64,000 nucleotides of DNA from Lysobacterales bacterium (GCA_014238945.1 JABAAB010000126.1:27884-91883); one strand, 5' to 3'; positions 43,500 through 52,762 are shown, counted from the first letter of the stretch. A program made the numbers and translations. Notes: generated by a model from the sequence alone, not told the origin.

Positions 43500-44606
43500 A
43501 TGTTCCAGGCTAACCCGCAGGGACTGCTCGCATTAATTGCCATCACCGCCTGCTGGGGGCTGGCGGTTGTATTGCTCCGTGTCAGTATGTCCGGCAGCGT
43601 GGCACGCAAACTGGCGCTGTTGCTGGTCATTGAAGGTGTGGCGCTCGGTTCAAGCGATGCGATCCTGTTGTTGCTAAGATCCCCCGCTGATCTGATCAGC
43701 CAGTATCCGTGGTTTATCGACGTACTGCGGACCATTCATACGCTGTGTGATGTTGCGATGCTGGCCTTGTATCCCCCGTTCCTGGCCGTGGCGTTGCAAA
43801 CAAAAATCACCCGTCCGTTTGCGGGCAAGCGGGCCCGTATTGGTCTGGTTTTGGTGGCCTTGGTACTTTTCCTGATCGCCATGTTAACACCGACGTATAT
43901 CGGTCTTTCAGTGCTTTATAGTTCCCTGATCGTGTTGTTCCTGCTTGCCTTGCTGGCCTCGATCCATGCCTGGTACATTGCAACCGGTATCGAGCACACG
44001 CGGGCCCGAATTTTCGTACTCGCCTTTGGTTTCAGGGATATTTGCTGGGGATTTCTGTATTCAGCAACCCTGTGGGAGGGCTGGATGGGGGTGGCCGCGC
44101 CGCCCGAAGGTCAAATAGCCTTCCGTTTCTTAGTTTATGTTCTCGGTACACTGGTTGCTGTTCCGCTGATCGCCTACGGTATCCTCAGAACACAGCTTTT
44201 TGATATCGACCTGCGTATCCGCTGGACGATAAAACAATCCACGCTGGCAGCGGCCTTCGTCGCGATCATGTTTATCATATCCGAAGCGGCCGCCCGATTG
44301 CTGGAGGCTGAATTGGGTGCTGTGGCCGGTCTGATCGCGGCCGCACTGGTTGTTTTCTTCCTGGCACCGCTGCAGGCTTTCGCCGAACGGGTTGCCAGTG
44401 CCGCCATGCCCAACACACAGAACACACCGGAATACGTCACTTTTCGCAAGATGCAGGTCTACGAGGCAGCGGTTGCCGAGGCACAGCTCGAAGACGGTAT
44501 TTCTCACAAGGAGCGGGCACTGCTGGTACGGTTACGTGATTCACTGGGTATTTCGGAAACCGATGCCGTGGCCATCGAGAACGAATTGCAGTCCTCTACC
44601 GGATAG
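43500..44606 (+). CDS. Seven-helix-type integral membrane protein with cytoplasmic tail
   Basis: A 368-residue protein with seven or eight hydrophobic helices between residues 5 and 300. They include LLALIAITACWGLAVVLL and GLVLVALVLFLIAMLTP near the start and LRTQLFDIDLRIRWTIKQ before the last pair. The latter segment resembles the N-terminal sensor module of some histidine kinases, but no kinase domain follows. The tail has a helical EAQLEDGISHKERALLVRLR then DSLGISETDAVAIENEL. I cannot name the family. The ATG forms the last bases of a GGGGTCAGAGTATG sequence, so the repeat seems to supply the start region, and the original N-terminus may have been longer. Confidence 0.6.
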   Translation: MFQANPQGLLALIAITACWGLAVVLLRVSMSGSVARKLALLLVIEGVALGSSDAILLLLRSPADLISQYPWFIDVLRTIHTLCDVAMLALYPPFLAVALQTKITRPFAGKRARIGLVLVALVLFLIAMLTPTYIGLSVLYSSLIVLFLLALLASIHAWYIATGIEHTRARIFVLAFGFRDICWGFLYSATLWEGWMGVAAPPEGQIAFRFLVYVLGTLVAVPLIAYGILRTQLFDIDLRIRWTIKQSTLAAAFVAIMFIISEAAARLLEAELGAVAGLIAAALVVFFLAPLQAFAERVASAAMPNTQNTPEYVTFRKMQVYEAAVAEAQLEDGISHKERALLVRLRDSLGISETDAVAIENELQSSTG

Positions 44607-44681
44607 CAAAGGGCGAAAAGGTGTCAGTTCCAATCGAAGGTGTATAGTGGACTCGATCCCAAATTCCGGATATTTTTTCCG

Positions 44682-47504
44682 TCACTCCCTGGCACGCCAA
44701 ACCACAATGTACTCGTGATTTGCTGGAGCACCATCAACGCCCGACAATGCGTGGATAGGCAAGTCTCCGAAATCAAAGTATTTGGTTTCGAGGGTCAATA
44801 TGGATAGCTGATGGTGATCCACCCGGGCGCTGTGGGGTTGTTCTGAAAACGCGATTGAAAAATGAACCTCATCCTGATGGAAGTATGAATTGACATAATA
44901 TGGAAACTTGCCCTGCGCAGACCGGTCATCGTAAATAGCCTGGTATTCGCCTTTGGCAATTTTTGTTATCAGTTCCCAGTCACCGATGTCCTGCACAGCA
45001 TAGAGACTGGTAAGTTGGAGATCTCCGTCCACAGATAATACTGCGACGTTAACAGGCGAATAGCCCTTCGATCTGGCGTCAAGAAATGATGTTTCAAATT
45101 CAGCCATGCTTTGCCCATGATGGGCGATGAAGTTCATGCTCGCACCCTGAACAAAAATTGCGTTATAGCGTGGTTGACCATCGACCAGCACACTGTCGAT
45201 CCAGGTAAGTGCCAGTCCTTCGCCGCCATGACGATCCAGTATGCTTTGTAACCCGGGTCCATCCAGTAACACGTAGCCCTTCCACGGCGCAGTTTCAGCG
45301 CTCCACAGGGTATTGAAACTTGGCTTTCCATTGACTGAATAGCCATCGATAAATCTCAACTGGTAACCGGAATCAATTAAATGTAATGAGTAGTAATTCC
45401 ACTCTTCCTCGTTCAAAAGACGCCAGAACCTGGACTTTTCTGCTTTAAGTGGTGGATAAACCAGCACCGGGCCTGCGGGAATGGGCTGCCCGGCAAACGA
45501 AACCCAGTCATCCTCAATTGGCCGTGAAGTATTACTGTCCAGCGGGCTCGCGAGACCCGTCCTGAAGTGAAATTTGAGCGAGCTTGCCCTGTCAGGCCCC
45601 GTGCGGTCAAGATGGAGGTGCGGCGCACTCGAAACACCTGAATTACCCACCCTGAAGACAAGATCCCCGCGCTTGATTCTTTGCCGTTTGTCAACGGGGA
45701 CATGACTGTCTGCCTGCCAGCTTGCAGGTGGAAGAAATACTGCATTGTGGGGGCACAGTGTTTCGGGAACCGATCCAGCCTGAGCGTGTGCATAGGTTAC
45801 GAAGTTGCCACTTTCCTCGAGCACCACGACGAAGTTTCCCAGGCCATAAATCTTCTCATTGCGTGTATCAGAATGCAGCCAGGTTTGTTCGGAGAGCGGC
45901 ATGCCGGCATAAAATTTGTCCAGTTCCAGCGAAAAAGGCCGTGGGTTATCAGGTGCATTTCGCCAGCAGTTGACAATCACACCATCATTGACTGCGTAAA
46001 CGGGCGCCCCGAATGCATAATAGTTATCGTTGCCGGGCTTGCCGGGGTCAGTTGATGGTTTCATCTCCTGCCAGGAGCCATTTCTCTGGATGCTGGCAAT
46101 TCCCAGGTCGTAAGCAAATTCACGCCAGCCCGGGTATGCATTGGCGGGATTGTGGCGGTCGTTGATACGTACGATGCGCGCGCTATAACCCAGGTCCATG
46201 GCCTGAAACGGGATCTCATCAAGAGGTACCAGGTCCTGATCAACCTGACCCTCAGTCAGCGCCTGCTCCAACCCTGCCCGGGATTCGGAAAGCACCGTCC
46301 TTTGTTCTTCGGAGGGCTCAAGCTGGTCCAGTGGCACCACGTTCTGGATACCGATGGCTGGTCCCGTGGTATCCAGCATTTCGACCAGCGCAGCACTTGC
46401 GGCCTGTGACTCCCGGGCAGCTATGCGGACCTGTTGCTCGGCATTGCGTGTATCGCGCTGGAGTTGGTTAAACAGGAAGATGCCAACCATCAGACCTACC
46501 GCTGTGGTGCTCACTGCGAAAATTCGTGTTCGCCGTTTCGGGGTGTCCTGTATCCACCGAATGCGGCTGGCAGTGGTGGCTACATCCGGCCGGTCCGTCG
46601 GCTTAACCGATAGCAATTGATCAACCAGATCGATGAGTTTTCGCGGCAATCCTGCAGATGACTCAGACAGCGATCGCACATGTCCTTCGTTATGGGCGCG
46701 TTGTAGATCCCCAACGGAACTCGCGGTGACTGGATAATCCCCGCTCAGCAGGCGAAACAACAAAACACCCACTGCATACTGGTCGCTTTCCGGGCTGATT
46801 GCTTCAGCTACAAACAGTTCGGGGGCCATGACCAGTGGTGTACCCTGCGATGCGACCAATGGATGGGTCTGGGTATCGATCACCATGCCGGAGCCAAAAT
46901 CCATCAGCACGGCACCGCGTTCCGGCTCCAGCATGATGTTGGCAGCCTTGATATCGCCATGGATCAGCTTCGATTGATGTACTGCGCCCAGGGCCTTTAC
47001 CAGGTCAAGTGCGATCTGCAGCGATTCTTCAACTGAAAAACGCTTGCCGGATGAGAGCGCATCTTCCAGCGTCTGGCCCATCAGCAGTTCACACCAGAAT
47101 CCGACCTCTTCTCGGTGGGTGCCTGCACCGTATACGGACACCACGTTTCGATGGCGAACCTGTGCCAGTCTTTGTGCTTCTGATATGAAAGCGTCTGTAT
47201 CAAGCATGCAGGATTCGGGATTCCGAACCAGTTTCAGTGCGACATCGCGCTGCAGTACCGGGTCAAATGCCCGAAACACCTCGCCGAAACTACCGCGACC
47301 AATGGACTCAACCAGGTGGAGGGAGCCCCAGTCTCCCATGGTCCGTTCTATCGGTTCAGGGTCGGAATCCGTGAGGTTTGAAAACTTGCGGTTGTACTCC
47401 TGTATCTTTCTGAGACTGTTAACCACGGGGTCGCCCGTAGGTTGATCTTCCCAGTCGATGGGCTTGCCATCGGCCAACAGTTGTGCAATTTCGTCCTTTT
47501 TCAT
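44682..47504 (-). CDS. Transmembrane Ser/Thr kinase fused to M23-like and tandem-repeat domains
   Basis: A 940-residue protein in three parts. Residues 60-320 are a eukaryote-like kinase: GRGSFG (69-74), K91, E109, HGD with catalytic D184, N189 and DFG at 202-204. One helix (328-346) crosses the membrane. Outside, residues ~450-640 resemble an M23/LytM peptidase domain: APVYAVNDGVIV, GNFVTYAHA (H573) and APHLHLD (H629, H631). The first zinc-ligand motif is unclear, so it may bind peptidoglycan rather than cut it. Residues ~680-930 hold GY-type repeats (LIDSGYQLRFIDGYSVNGKP, ARSKGYSPVNVAVLSVDGDL) like bacterial tandem-repeat (polyglycine-hydrolase-like) modules. The start overlaps the sigma gene stop, so both form one operon. 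Confidence 0.85.
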   Translation of the reverse strand: MKKDEIAQLLADGKPIDWEDQPTGDPVVNSLRKIQEYNRKFSNLTDSDPEPIERTMGDWGSLHLVESIGRGSFGEVFRAFDPVLQRDVALKLVRNPESCMLDTDAFISEAQRLAQVRHRNVVSVYGAGTHREEVGFWCELLMGQTLEDALSSGKRFSVEESLQIALDLVKALGAVHQSKLIHGDIKAANIMLEPERGAVLMDFGSGMVIDTQTHPLVASQGTPLVMAPELFVAEAISPESDQYAVGVLLFRLLSGDYPVTASSVGDLQRAHNEGHVRSLSESSAGLPRKLIDLVDQLLSVKPTDRPDVATTASRIRWIQDTPKRRTRIFAVSTTAVGLMVGIFLFNQLQRDTRNAEQQVRIAARESQAASAALVEMLDTTGPAIGIQNVVPLDQLEPSEEQRTVLSESRAGLEQALTEGQVDQDLVPLDEIPFQAMDLGYSARIVRINDRHNPANAYPGWREFAYDLGIASIQRNGSWQEMKPSTDPGKPGNDNYYAFGAPVYAVNDGVIVNCWRNAPDNPRPFSLELDKFYAGMPLSEQTWLHSDTRNEKIYGLGNFVVVLEESGNFVTYAHAQAGSVPETLCPHNAVFLPPASWQADSHVPVDKRQRIKRGDLVFRVGNSGVSSAPHLHLDRTGPDRASSLKFHFRTGLASPLDSNTSRPIEDDWVSFAGQPIPAGPVLVYPPLKAEKSRFWRLLNEEEWNYYSLHLIDSGYQLRFIDGYSVNGKPSFNTLWSAETAPWKGYVLLDGPGLQSILDRHGGEGLALTWIDSVLVDGQPRYNAIFVQGASMNFIAHHGQSMAEFETSFLDARSKGYSPVNVAVLSVDGDLQLTSLYAVQDIGDWELITKIAKGEYQAIYDDRSAQGKFPYYVNSYFHQDEVHFSIAFSEQPHSARVDHHQLSILTLETKYFDFGDLPIHALSGVDGAPANHEYIVVWRARE

Positions 47505-48055
47505 GCCATGTGGGCTGCGAAACTCACCAGAGCACGGGAAACAAACATGCGCGCGGCATTGGCGGAGGGTTTGCGCATGGCCGCTGCGATTTCACCGTAA
47601 CTGAGTCCAAACTCAAGACGCAGGACGATGCCCTCCCGATCGGCTTCATTGAGCCTGGCGAGGGCGTTTTCGTAATGAAGAAACTCATCCATCGTCATTC
47701 TTGGGTCATTTTCCGGCAAGTCCTCGGCCGTCACATCCGATGATGAATAACGGGTCTGAGGTCGACGTATTTCGTTGTACACCAGGTTCATCAGGGTTTT
47801 TCTCATATAGGCCAGAAATGCACCCTCCCGGTATGATTCAAAGTCGTCAACCTTGTCCAGGGCACGGATCAGGGTCATTTGCACCAGGTCCTGCGTTTCA
47901 GCGAGGCCGCGTGCGTGTGATGGCAGACGGCCTTTTCCCCAGCGCATCAGGATGGGCAGGTAAATGGCCACCAAGCGGTTTTTCGCCTGTTTGTCTCCTT
48001 TTCGCACACTGCGTAACAAGGTGGCAGTGGACGTAAGTTGTTGGGTTTGCTGCAT
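47501..48055 (-). CDS. ECF-type RNA polymerase sigma factor
   Basis: A 184-residue sigma-70 family factor with only regions 2 and 4. Region 2 includes AETQDLVQMTLIRAL and FLAYMRKTLMNLVYNEIRRP, which would melt and bind the -10 element. Region 4 includes ALARLNEADREGIVLRLEFG and LSYGEIAAAMRKPSANAARM, the -35-binding helix-turn-helix. No anti-sigma gene is present. Instead the next gene, overlapping by ATGA, is a Ser/Thr kinase, a known arrangement in which phosphorylation may control the sigma factor. The divergent secreted coiled-coil gene is a candidate target. Confidence 0.88.
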   Translation of the reverse strand: MQQTQQLTSTATLLRSVRKGDKQAKNRLVAIYLPILMRWGKGRLPSHARGLAETQDLVQMTLIRALDKVDDFESYREGAFLAYMRKTLMNLVYNEIRRPQTRYSSSDVTAEDLPENDPRMTMDEFLHYENALARLNEADREGIVLRLEFGLSYGEIAAAMRKPSANAARMFVSRALVSFAAHMA

Positions 48056-48280
48056 TATTCAAACTTATCTGAAATCTTTCCAGGAAATAGTCCTGGATGG
48101 ATTGGCTTACCGATGTCGGATATTCAATCGATCCGACTTGCTTCGGGGCCGAGGCTCATGACCTGGATTCAAGAGGACGAGTTGTTACTTGTGACCAAAA
48201 CCGCAAATTTATTTTGTGCGCTTTTGCCATGCCCGCGTGTTTATAAGTTAACACCCAGGGAATAAACACAGGAGCCCATT

Positions 48281-49285
48281 ATGTCCAGTCGAATCCTAAC
48301 ACTTTGTGCATGTACTGTTTCGTTGTTGTTCGTTTACCCGAATCAGGCCTTTGCTGTAAAGCCCGATATGCCGAATCTCGCAGAAACAGTGGAACTACAT
48401 ACCGCTGAAATTGCCGCCAATGCTGCGGACATTGCCACCAATGCTGCAGATGTCAGCACCAACGCATCAGGAATATCTACAAATGCTGCGGATGTTGCCA
48501 CCAATGTATCTGGAATATCATCCAACTCAAGCGCGATTGGCAGCAATGCGGCAGGTATCTCGAGCAATGCCAGCGGTATCGCCACCAACGCCTCGGCAAT
48601 CGCCGGGAATACATCGGGTATTGGTGTCAACTCAGGCTTGATCGGTACCATCAATAGTGACCTGGAAGTGATGCTTGGCATGATTGAGGAAAATCAATCG
48701 AAGCAAGAACATCTTGCCCTGCCGACATTTCGGATTGTGGATTCTCTTACCATAGATCCCGATCCGGTCATGTTCAAACTTCGGGATTTCCTGAATCTGA
48801 ACCCGTGGACTGAGCCCCGTTATGTACAGGTCAGGGTCGCCACACTGGGAGATGGCGGGAAAAGAATCACCTGGTGCCTGCAAGATGACAGCAATATATT
48901 TGACTTTGCCCAGACCAGTTTGTTGGGCACCACGGCAACCAAAGAGGCGGGTGAGAACTCCTCATCCTACTATCAGTACAGCAGTGGGTTTTGGGTGTAC
49001 TCCTCAATATCCGAAAGCAACGGCCCCATTCTGGTCAAATTCAGATTCAGTGAAAATATATTCACCGGAAAGTACAGAGAATTGAAACTTTTCGTTAACC
49101 CCGCCGACACCACGCACCCACATCCGGGGATTTTTCAAAACAAATTTGTTCAGAGCATCAACTACACCCACACGCGCTATTTTGTCGGGGATGACATATT
49201 GACCACCGAGTACACACCGACTGAGTTCAGCGTAAAGATCGGACCGGATCGTTTGACGACCTGCGGTCTTCCAAATCCTTCATGA
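48281..49285 (+). CDS. Secreted fibre-like protein with Asn-at-d coiled coil
   Basis: A 334-residue exported protein with a signal peptide (to about residue 26). From residue 42 to 117 it has eleven consecutive heptads of the form I/V-x-x-N at positions a and d: I44-N47, I51-N54, V58-N61, I65-N68, V72-N75, I79-N82, I86-N89, I93-N96, I100-N103, I107-N110 and I114-N117. Such N@d layers are known from trimeric autotransporter stalks, where they bind anions inside a trimeric coiled coil. A globular beta-rich C-terminal domain follows (~145-330). No membrane anchor domain is visible. AGGAG lies eight bases before the ATG. It is divergent from the sigma/kinase operon. Confidence 0.75.
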   Translation: MSSRILTLCACTVSLLFVYPNQAFAVKPDMPNLAETVELHTAEIAANAADIATNAADVSTNASGISTNAADVATNVSGISSNSSAIGSNAAGISSNASGIATNASAIAGNTSGIGVNSGLIGTINSDLEVMLGMIEENQSKQEHLALPTFRIVDSLTIDPDPVMFKLRDFLNLNPWTEPRYVQVRVATLGDGGKRITWCLQDDSNIFDFAQTSLLGTTATKEAGENSSSYYQYSSGFWVYSSISESNGPILVKFRFSENIFTGKYRELKLFVNPADTTHPHPGIFQNKFVQSINYTHTRYFVGDDILTTEYTPTEFSVKIGPDRLTTCGLPNPS

Positions 49286-49309
49286 GGTTGTGCATGGATG
49301 ATGTGCAAA

Positions 49310-49341
49310 AAAGGGGCCGGATCCAGGGATCCGGCCCCTTT
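49310..49341. terminator. Bidirectional terminator hairpin
   Basis: Perfect 15-bp arms AAAGGGGCCGGATCC (49310-49324) and its complement (49327-49341) with a 2-base loop lie between convergent genes. On the minus strand the stem is followed by six T residues, a textbook intrinsic terminator for the Lys-rich protein gene; on the plus strand only TTT follows. Confidence 0.85.
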
Positions 49342-49355
49342 GGCTTGCCATCCTT

Positions 49356-49715
49356 TTAACGATCTTTCTTGGCGTCCTTTTCCCCCTTCTTTTTAGTTTC
49401 TTTGCCATCAGTCGTGTAGGCATCAGCCTTTATAACGTCAGCATGTTTCTTATTCTTACCGCCGCCCTTGCCCGGGTTGCCCGCCTTCTTGCGCTCTGCA
49501 TTTGCCCGGCCATGCGCACCGGGATTTGCTGGTTTCCCCTTACCCTTTTTGTTGTGTTGTTTATCATGATTTTTTGCGCGGTCCTTATCGGCTGAATACT
49601 TGTCCTTCTCGCTCAGCACTTTGTCCGCTTTATCAACCGTTATACCGGTGTCATTTTGCGCCAGCACAGGAAGGGTGAAAGCCGCCAGCAGCACCAGCAG
49701 AAAAAATCTTTTCAT
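49356..49715 (-). CDS. Small secreted Lys/Gly-rich low-complexity protein
   Basis: A 119-residue protein with a clear signal peptide (MKRFFLLVLLAAFTLPVLA, cleavage before QND). The mature part is highly basic and disordered: KDKYSADKDRAKNHDKQHNK, then GKGKPANPGAHGRANAERKK, then a KETKKKGEKDAKKDR tail. It has no Cys and no recognisable fold. Such proteins may bind nucleic acid, polysaccharide or anionic surfaces, but nothing specific can be claimed. The start may also be two codons upstream (49721). It ends at the shared terminator with the coiled-coil gene. Confidence 0.6.
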   Translation of the reverse strand: MKRFFLLVLLAAFTLPVLAQNDTGITVDKADKVLSEKDKYSADKDRAKNHDKQHNKKGKGKPANPGAHGRANAERKKAGNPGKGGGKNKKHADVIKADAYTTDGKETKKKGEKDAKKDR

Positions 49716-49830
49716 TAACATTTGCTTTGTCCCCGGTATAAAAACGTGAGTCCGAGATTAAGCTGGCGGAAAAACTTTATCAAGCTCAGGTAAAAGGTGT
49801 AGCAGTAAAGTCCGGGTATCTGTTCCGTCA

Positions 49831-51510
49831 TCAGGCCTCAAAAACCGTCCTGCCATCCACGATGGTTTGCAACACGGGTATGTGCTTGATCTCATCCACA
49901 TCGGTCTCGTGCGGATCGGCGGCCAGGATCACCAGGTCTGCCAGTTTGCCGGGGGTAATACTGCCCTTGATGTTTTCTTCCATCGAGGCATAGGCTCCGT
50001 TGACCGTGCATATTTTCATCGCCTGGGCCACCGTGATGCGTTGGTTCGGGCCCCACACACGGCCGGAGAAATCTTTTCGGGTGACCATGCTCTGGATTGC
50101 CATCAGCGGCTCGAAGGGTCCGGGAGTGTAGTCCGAGGCCGGTGCCACCGGGATGTCATAGTCGAGGAAGGATTTGTGGGCGAACATCCATTTCATCTTT
50201 TCATGACCGTAGTCGACCCACTTGTTGCCATGGTAATGGGCATAGGTATAAAACGGTGTGGGTATGGAACCGGTGTCACGGATTCTGCGCAGCAGATCCG
50301 GGTTGACCAGTGAGCAGTGTTCCAGGCGGAACCTCGGATTGGGCCCCTGCCAGTCTTTCAGTGCTGCCTCATAAGCGTTGAGCGCCATGTCGATGGCGAT
50401 ATCACCATTGGTATGTATACCGATACGAAAACCGTTCGCGACCGCATCTTCCACCGCAGCATCGATCTCCTGCTGGGACATGGTCAGGATACCGTAGTCA
50501 TCCGGCCGTCCCTGGTAGGGTGTGCTCATACGCATGGTACGCTCGCTGGCCGAGCCATCGGCACCGTACTTGACCGCCCCAATGCGTATCCATTCGTCGC
50601 CAAACCCACTGCGCATACCCGCATCTTTCAGGGCGCTGTAAATGGGTTGGGTGCCGTGTGGCATGTAACTCAAACGGGTCAGCAATTCGCCGGCAGCACG
50701 GGCATCCTGGAACGCAATAAAACCATCGGTTGTTCCCCAGGAATCGGTGGTGGAGGTCATACCGGAAGCGGCCATGGCACGTGACATCAGGGCTACACCC
50801 TGCTGGCGCACTTCGCGGGTGATCTCCGGCCAGTTACCCGCTTCGTAGATCACCTCGAGTGCATGTTCGGCGATAAGGCCGGTCAGTTCCCCATTTTCAC
50901 GACCGAACTGGCCACCCGGGGGGTCTGGTGTCTCCCTGGTGAGACCGGCGAGCTTCAGACCGGCCGAGTTGACCACGGCGGTATGTCCTCCCCGGTGTCG
51001 GATGATTGCAGCCTGGTCTGGTACCGCCTGGTCCAGATCGTGACGGTTGACCGGGCGCCCGCCCTTCAACTTGGTATCGTCGTACTTGTTGCCAATCACC
51101 CACTGATCTTTGGCGGTATGGGCGGCCTGCTTGCGCATGGCATCCTGGATAGCGGAGATTTCGCGCAAATTGACATCGGCGCCGGTCACCTCATCACTGC
51201 CATCGGGATGACTGTGGGCGTCGATAAAGCCGGGTGTGACGGTGTGTCCACGGGCATCAATCCTGGTCGTTTGTGGTCCGGCCAGTGACTCAAGATCGGT
51301 ATCTGAACCAACGGCCAGTATCCGGTTACCCAGAACCGCAATCGACTCCGCCATCGGCAGGGTCTCGTCCATGGTGTAGACACGCGCACCGCTTATGAGC
51401 AGGTCGGCCTGGATCTTTGTTTTTGTGTTATCTGCCTGTGCCAGGGCCATCGGAGCCAGGCTTGCGGTACCCAGCAGGCCGGTTTGTGCGATAAATTTGC
51501 GTCTTTTCAT
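49831..51510 (-). CDS. Tat-exported amidohydrolase (YtcJ-like amidohydrolase 3)
   Basis: A 559-residue metal-dependent hydrolase. The N-terminus MKRRKFIAQTGLLGTASLAP is a twin-arginine signal. The amidohydrolase core has VTPGFIDAHSHPDG with the HxH metal ligands, a central IGIHTNGDIAIDMAL region, RLEHCSLVNPDLL with a further metal-binding His, and APASDYTPGPFEP with the catalytic Asp position. Family members act on amides, imides and related compounds; the substrate is unknown. ITPGKLADLVILAADP near the C-terminus is the closing strand of the small beta domain. A single gene with the upstream palindromic repeat at 51583 in its promoter region. Confidence 0.87.
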   Translation of the reverse strand: MKRRKFIAQTGLLGTASLAPMALAQADNTKTKIQADLLISGARVYTMDETLPMAESIAVLGNRILAVGSDTDLESLAGPQTTRIDARGHTVTPGFIDAHSHPDGSDEVTGADVNLREISAIQDAMRKQAAHTAKDQWVIGNKYDDTKLKGGRPVNRHDLDQAVPDQAAIIRHRGGHTAVVNSAGLKLAGLTRETPDPPGGQFGRENGELTGLIAEHALEVIYEAGNWPEITREVRQQGVALMSRAMAASGMTSTTDSWGTTDGFIAFQDARAAGELLTRLSYMPHGTQPIYSALKDAGMRSGFGDEWIRIGAVKYGADGSASERTMRMSTPYQGRPDDYGILTMSQQEIDAAVEDAVANGFRIGIHTNGDIAIDMALNAYEAALKDWQGPNPRFRLEHCSLVNPDLLRRIRDTGSIPTPFYTYAHYHGNKWVDYGHEKMKWMFAHKSFLDYDIPVAPASDYTPGPFEPLMAIQSMVTRKDFSGRVWGPNQRITVAQAMKICTVNGAYASMEENIKGSITPGKLADLVILAADPHETDVDEIKHIPVLQTIVDGRTVFEA

Positions 51511-51582
51511 GTCAGCTCCGTTGCGTTTTGCGCATGCGCTCTAAAAGGGCCAGGTACCGATTATATGATCTAATCGGAGTAA

Positions 51583-51623
51583 TGGGGTCAGAGTAAAGTG
51601 CCAGAGTAATTTCTCTGACCCCA
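51583..51623. repeat. GGGGTCAGAGTAAA palindromic repeat, copy 3
   Basis: Arms TGGGGTCAGAG (51583-51593) and CTCTGACCCCA (51613-51623) pair perfectly over 11 bp around a 19-base loop. The repeat lies between divergent genes, 12 bases before the alanyl-tRNA editing gene's first ATG. Confidence 0.75.
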
Positions 51624-51634
51624 ATGATCCTGCT

Positions 51635-52375
51635 ATGATTTTGCCATCCATTTCCACAACCGGGAACACCAAATTGACCGAAGACCTGTTCAGACATGAC
51701 GCCTATCTGCGAGTGTGTGAGGCCACGGTGGTGACCGTGGAAGCCGATGCCGTCGCCCTCGACCGGACTATTTTTTACCCGCTCGGTGGCGGTCAGCCCG
51801 GTGACAGCGGTCGCATGAGTTGGGACGGTGCCTCTGCCACGATCGTCAATACGCGGTATGGGGAGCGGGGTGCAATCCGGCACCTGCTAGAAGAGGGGTC
51901 GGCCATGCCGGATGTAGGAGAAATCGTCAACATTGAATTGGACTGGGATCGCCGTTACCGGCACATGCGGATGCACACCGCCATGCATTTGCTGGGCTCG
52001 GTGCTGCCCTATGGTGTCACAGGTGGCAATATCTCGGCCCAGAAAAGTCGTCTCGATTTCGACATGGAGGGCGGTATCGACAAGGAGGCCGTGTCGCAGG
52101 CACTGACCGAGCTGGTGCGCGCGGACCACCCGGTCAAATCCCGCTGGATCACCGACGAGGAACTGGATGCCCAGCCCGAGCTGGTCAGAACCATGAAGGT
52201 ACAGCCTCCACGGGGTGTGGGGAAAATTCGCCTGCTGGAGATCGAGGGTGTCGACCTGCAGCCCTGTGGTGGAACCCACCTGAAATCCACCGCCGAAGTG
52301 GGGCAGGTGCGCATTGGCAAGGTCGAGAACAAGGGCCGCCACAACCGGCGTGTCAACATACACCTCGATGATTAG
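51635..52375 (+). CDS. Alanyl-tRNA editing protein (AlaX type)
   Basis: A 246-residue stand-alone editing domain related to the one in alanyl-tRNA synthetase, removing serine or glycine wrongly attached to tRNA-Ala. The zinc-binding HTAMH (H114, H118) and CGGTH (C211, H215) motifs are intact. The first part, IFYPLGGGQPGDSG, is the glycine-rich segment of the long AlaX form. The ATG at 51635 sits next to a palindromic repeat. A TTG at 51674 (before TEDLFRHDAYL) with GGGAA upstream matches the usual N-terminus better, so the true protein may be 13 residues shorter. The DksA-like gene follows by 9 bases. Confidence 0.9.
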   Translation: MILPSISTTGNTKLTEDLFRHDAYLRVCEATVVTVEADAVALDRTIFYPLGGGQPGDSGRMSWDGASATIVNTRYGERGAIRHLLEEGSAMPDVGEIVNIELDWDRRYRHMRMHTAMHLLGSVLPYGVTGGNISAQKSRLDFDMEGGIDKEAVSQALTELVRADHPVKSRWITDEELDAQPELVRTMKVQPPRGVGKIRLLEIEGVDLQPCGGTHLKSTAEVGQVRIGKVENKGRHNRRVNIHLDD

Positions 52376-52384
52376 GATGGGTTA

Positions 52385-52651
52385 ATGGCAGGTGGATTTG
52401 CAAAAGATGGTGCGGTGCAGGAGCAGATCGACGCGACCATCGAGGACGCCATCAAGCGTGCGAAGGATCAATTGCCGAAGGGTGATAGTTTGCGATCCTG
52501 CGAAGAATGCGGAGAGTCCATACCCGAGGCCCGACGCCAGGCCGTTCCCGGTGTACGTCTATGCATTGGCTGCCAGACGGATCTTGATGAGGAGCAAAAG
52601 GCATTTGCGGGCTACAACCGCCGAGGTAGCAAGGACAGCCAGTTGAGATAA
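52385..52651 (+). CDS. DksA/TraR-type zinc-finger protein
   Basis: An 88-residue protein with one C4 zinc finger: CEECGESIPEARRQAVPGVR then LCIGCQ, a CxxC-x17-CxxC arrangement as in the small YbiI/TraR branch of the DksA family. The long N-terminal coiled coil of full DksA is absent; a short helix (QEQIDATIEDAIKRAKDQLP) takes its place. Family members bind the RNA polymerase secondary channel and modulate initiation. It is nine bases after the AlaX gene, so the two are probably co-transcribed and both relate to gene expression fidelity. Confidence 0.85.
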   Translation: MAGGFAKDGAVQEQIDATIEDAIKRAKDQLPKGDSLRSCEECGESIPEARRQAVPGVRLCIGCQTDLDEEQKAFAGYNRRGSKDSQLR

Positions 52652-52762
52652 CAACGTTTCATGGCGTCAATCATTCCGGTCTGAGCAGGCAGTAGATGAC
52701 GACTGGAAAAACAAAGAGAAAAAGCTAATACTTTCGCATCAGGAACGTTGGAATACCCTGCG

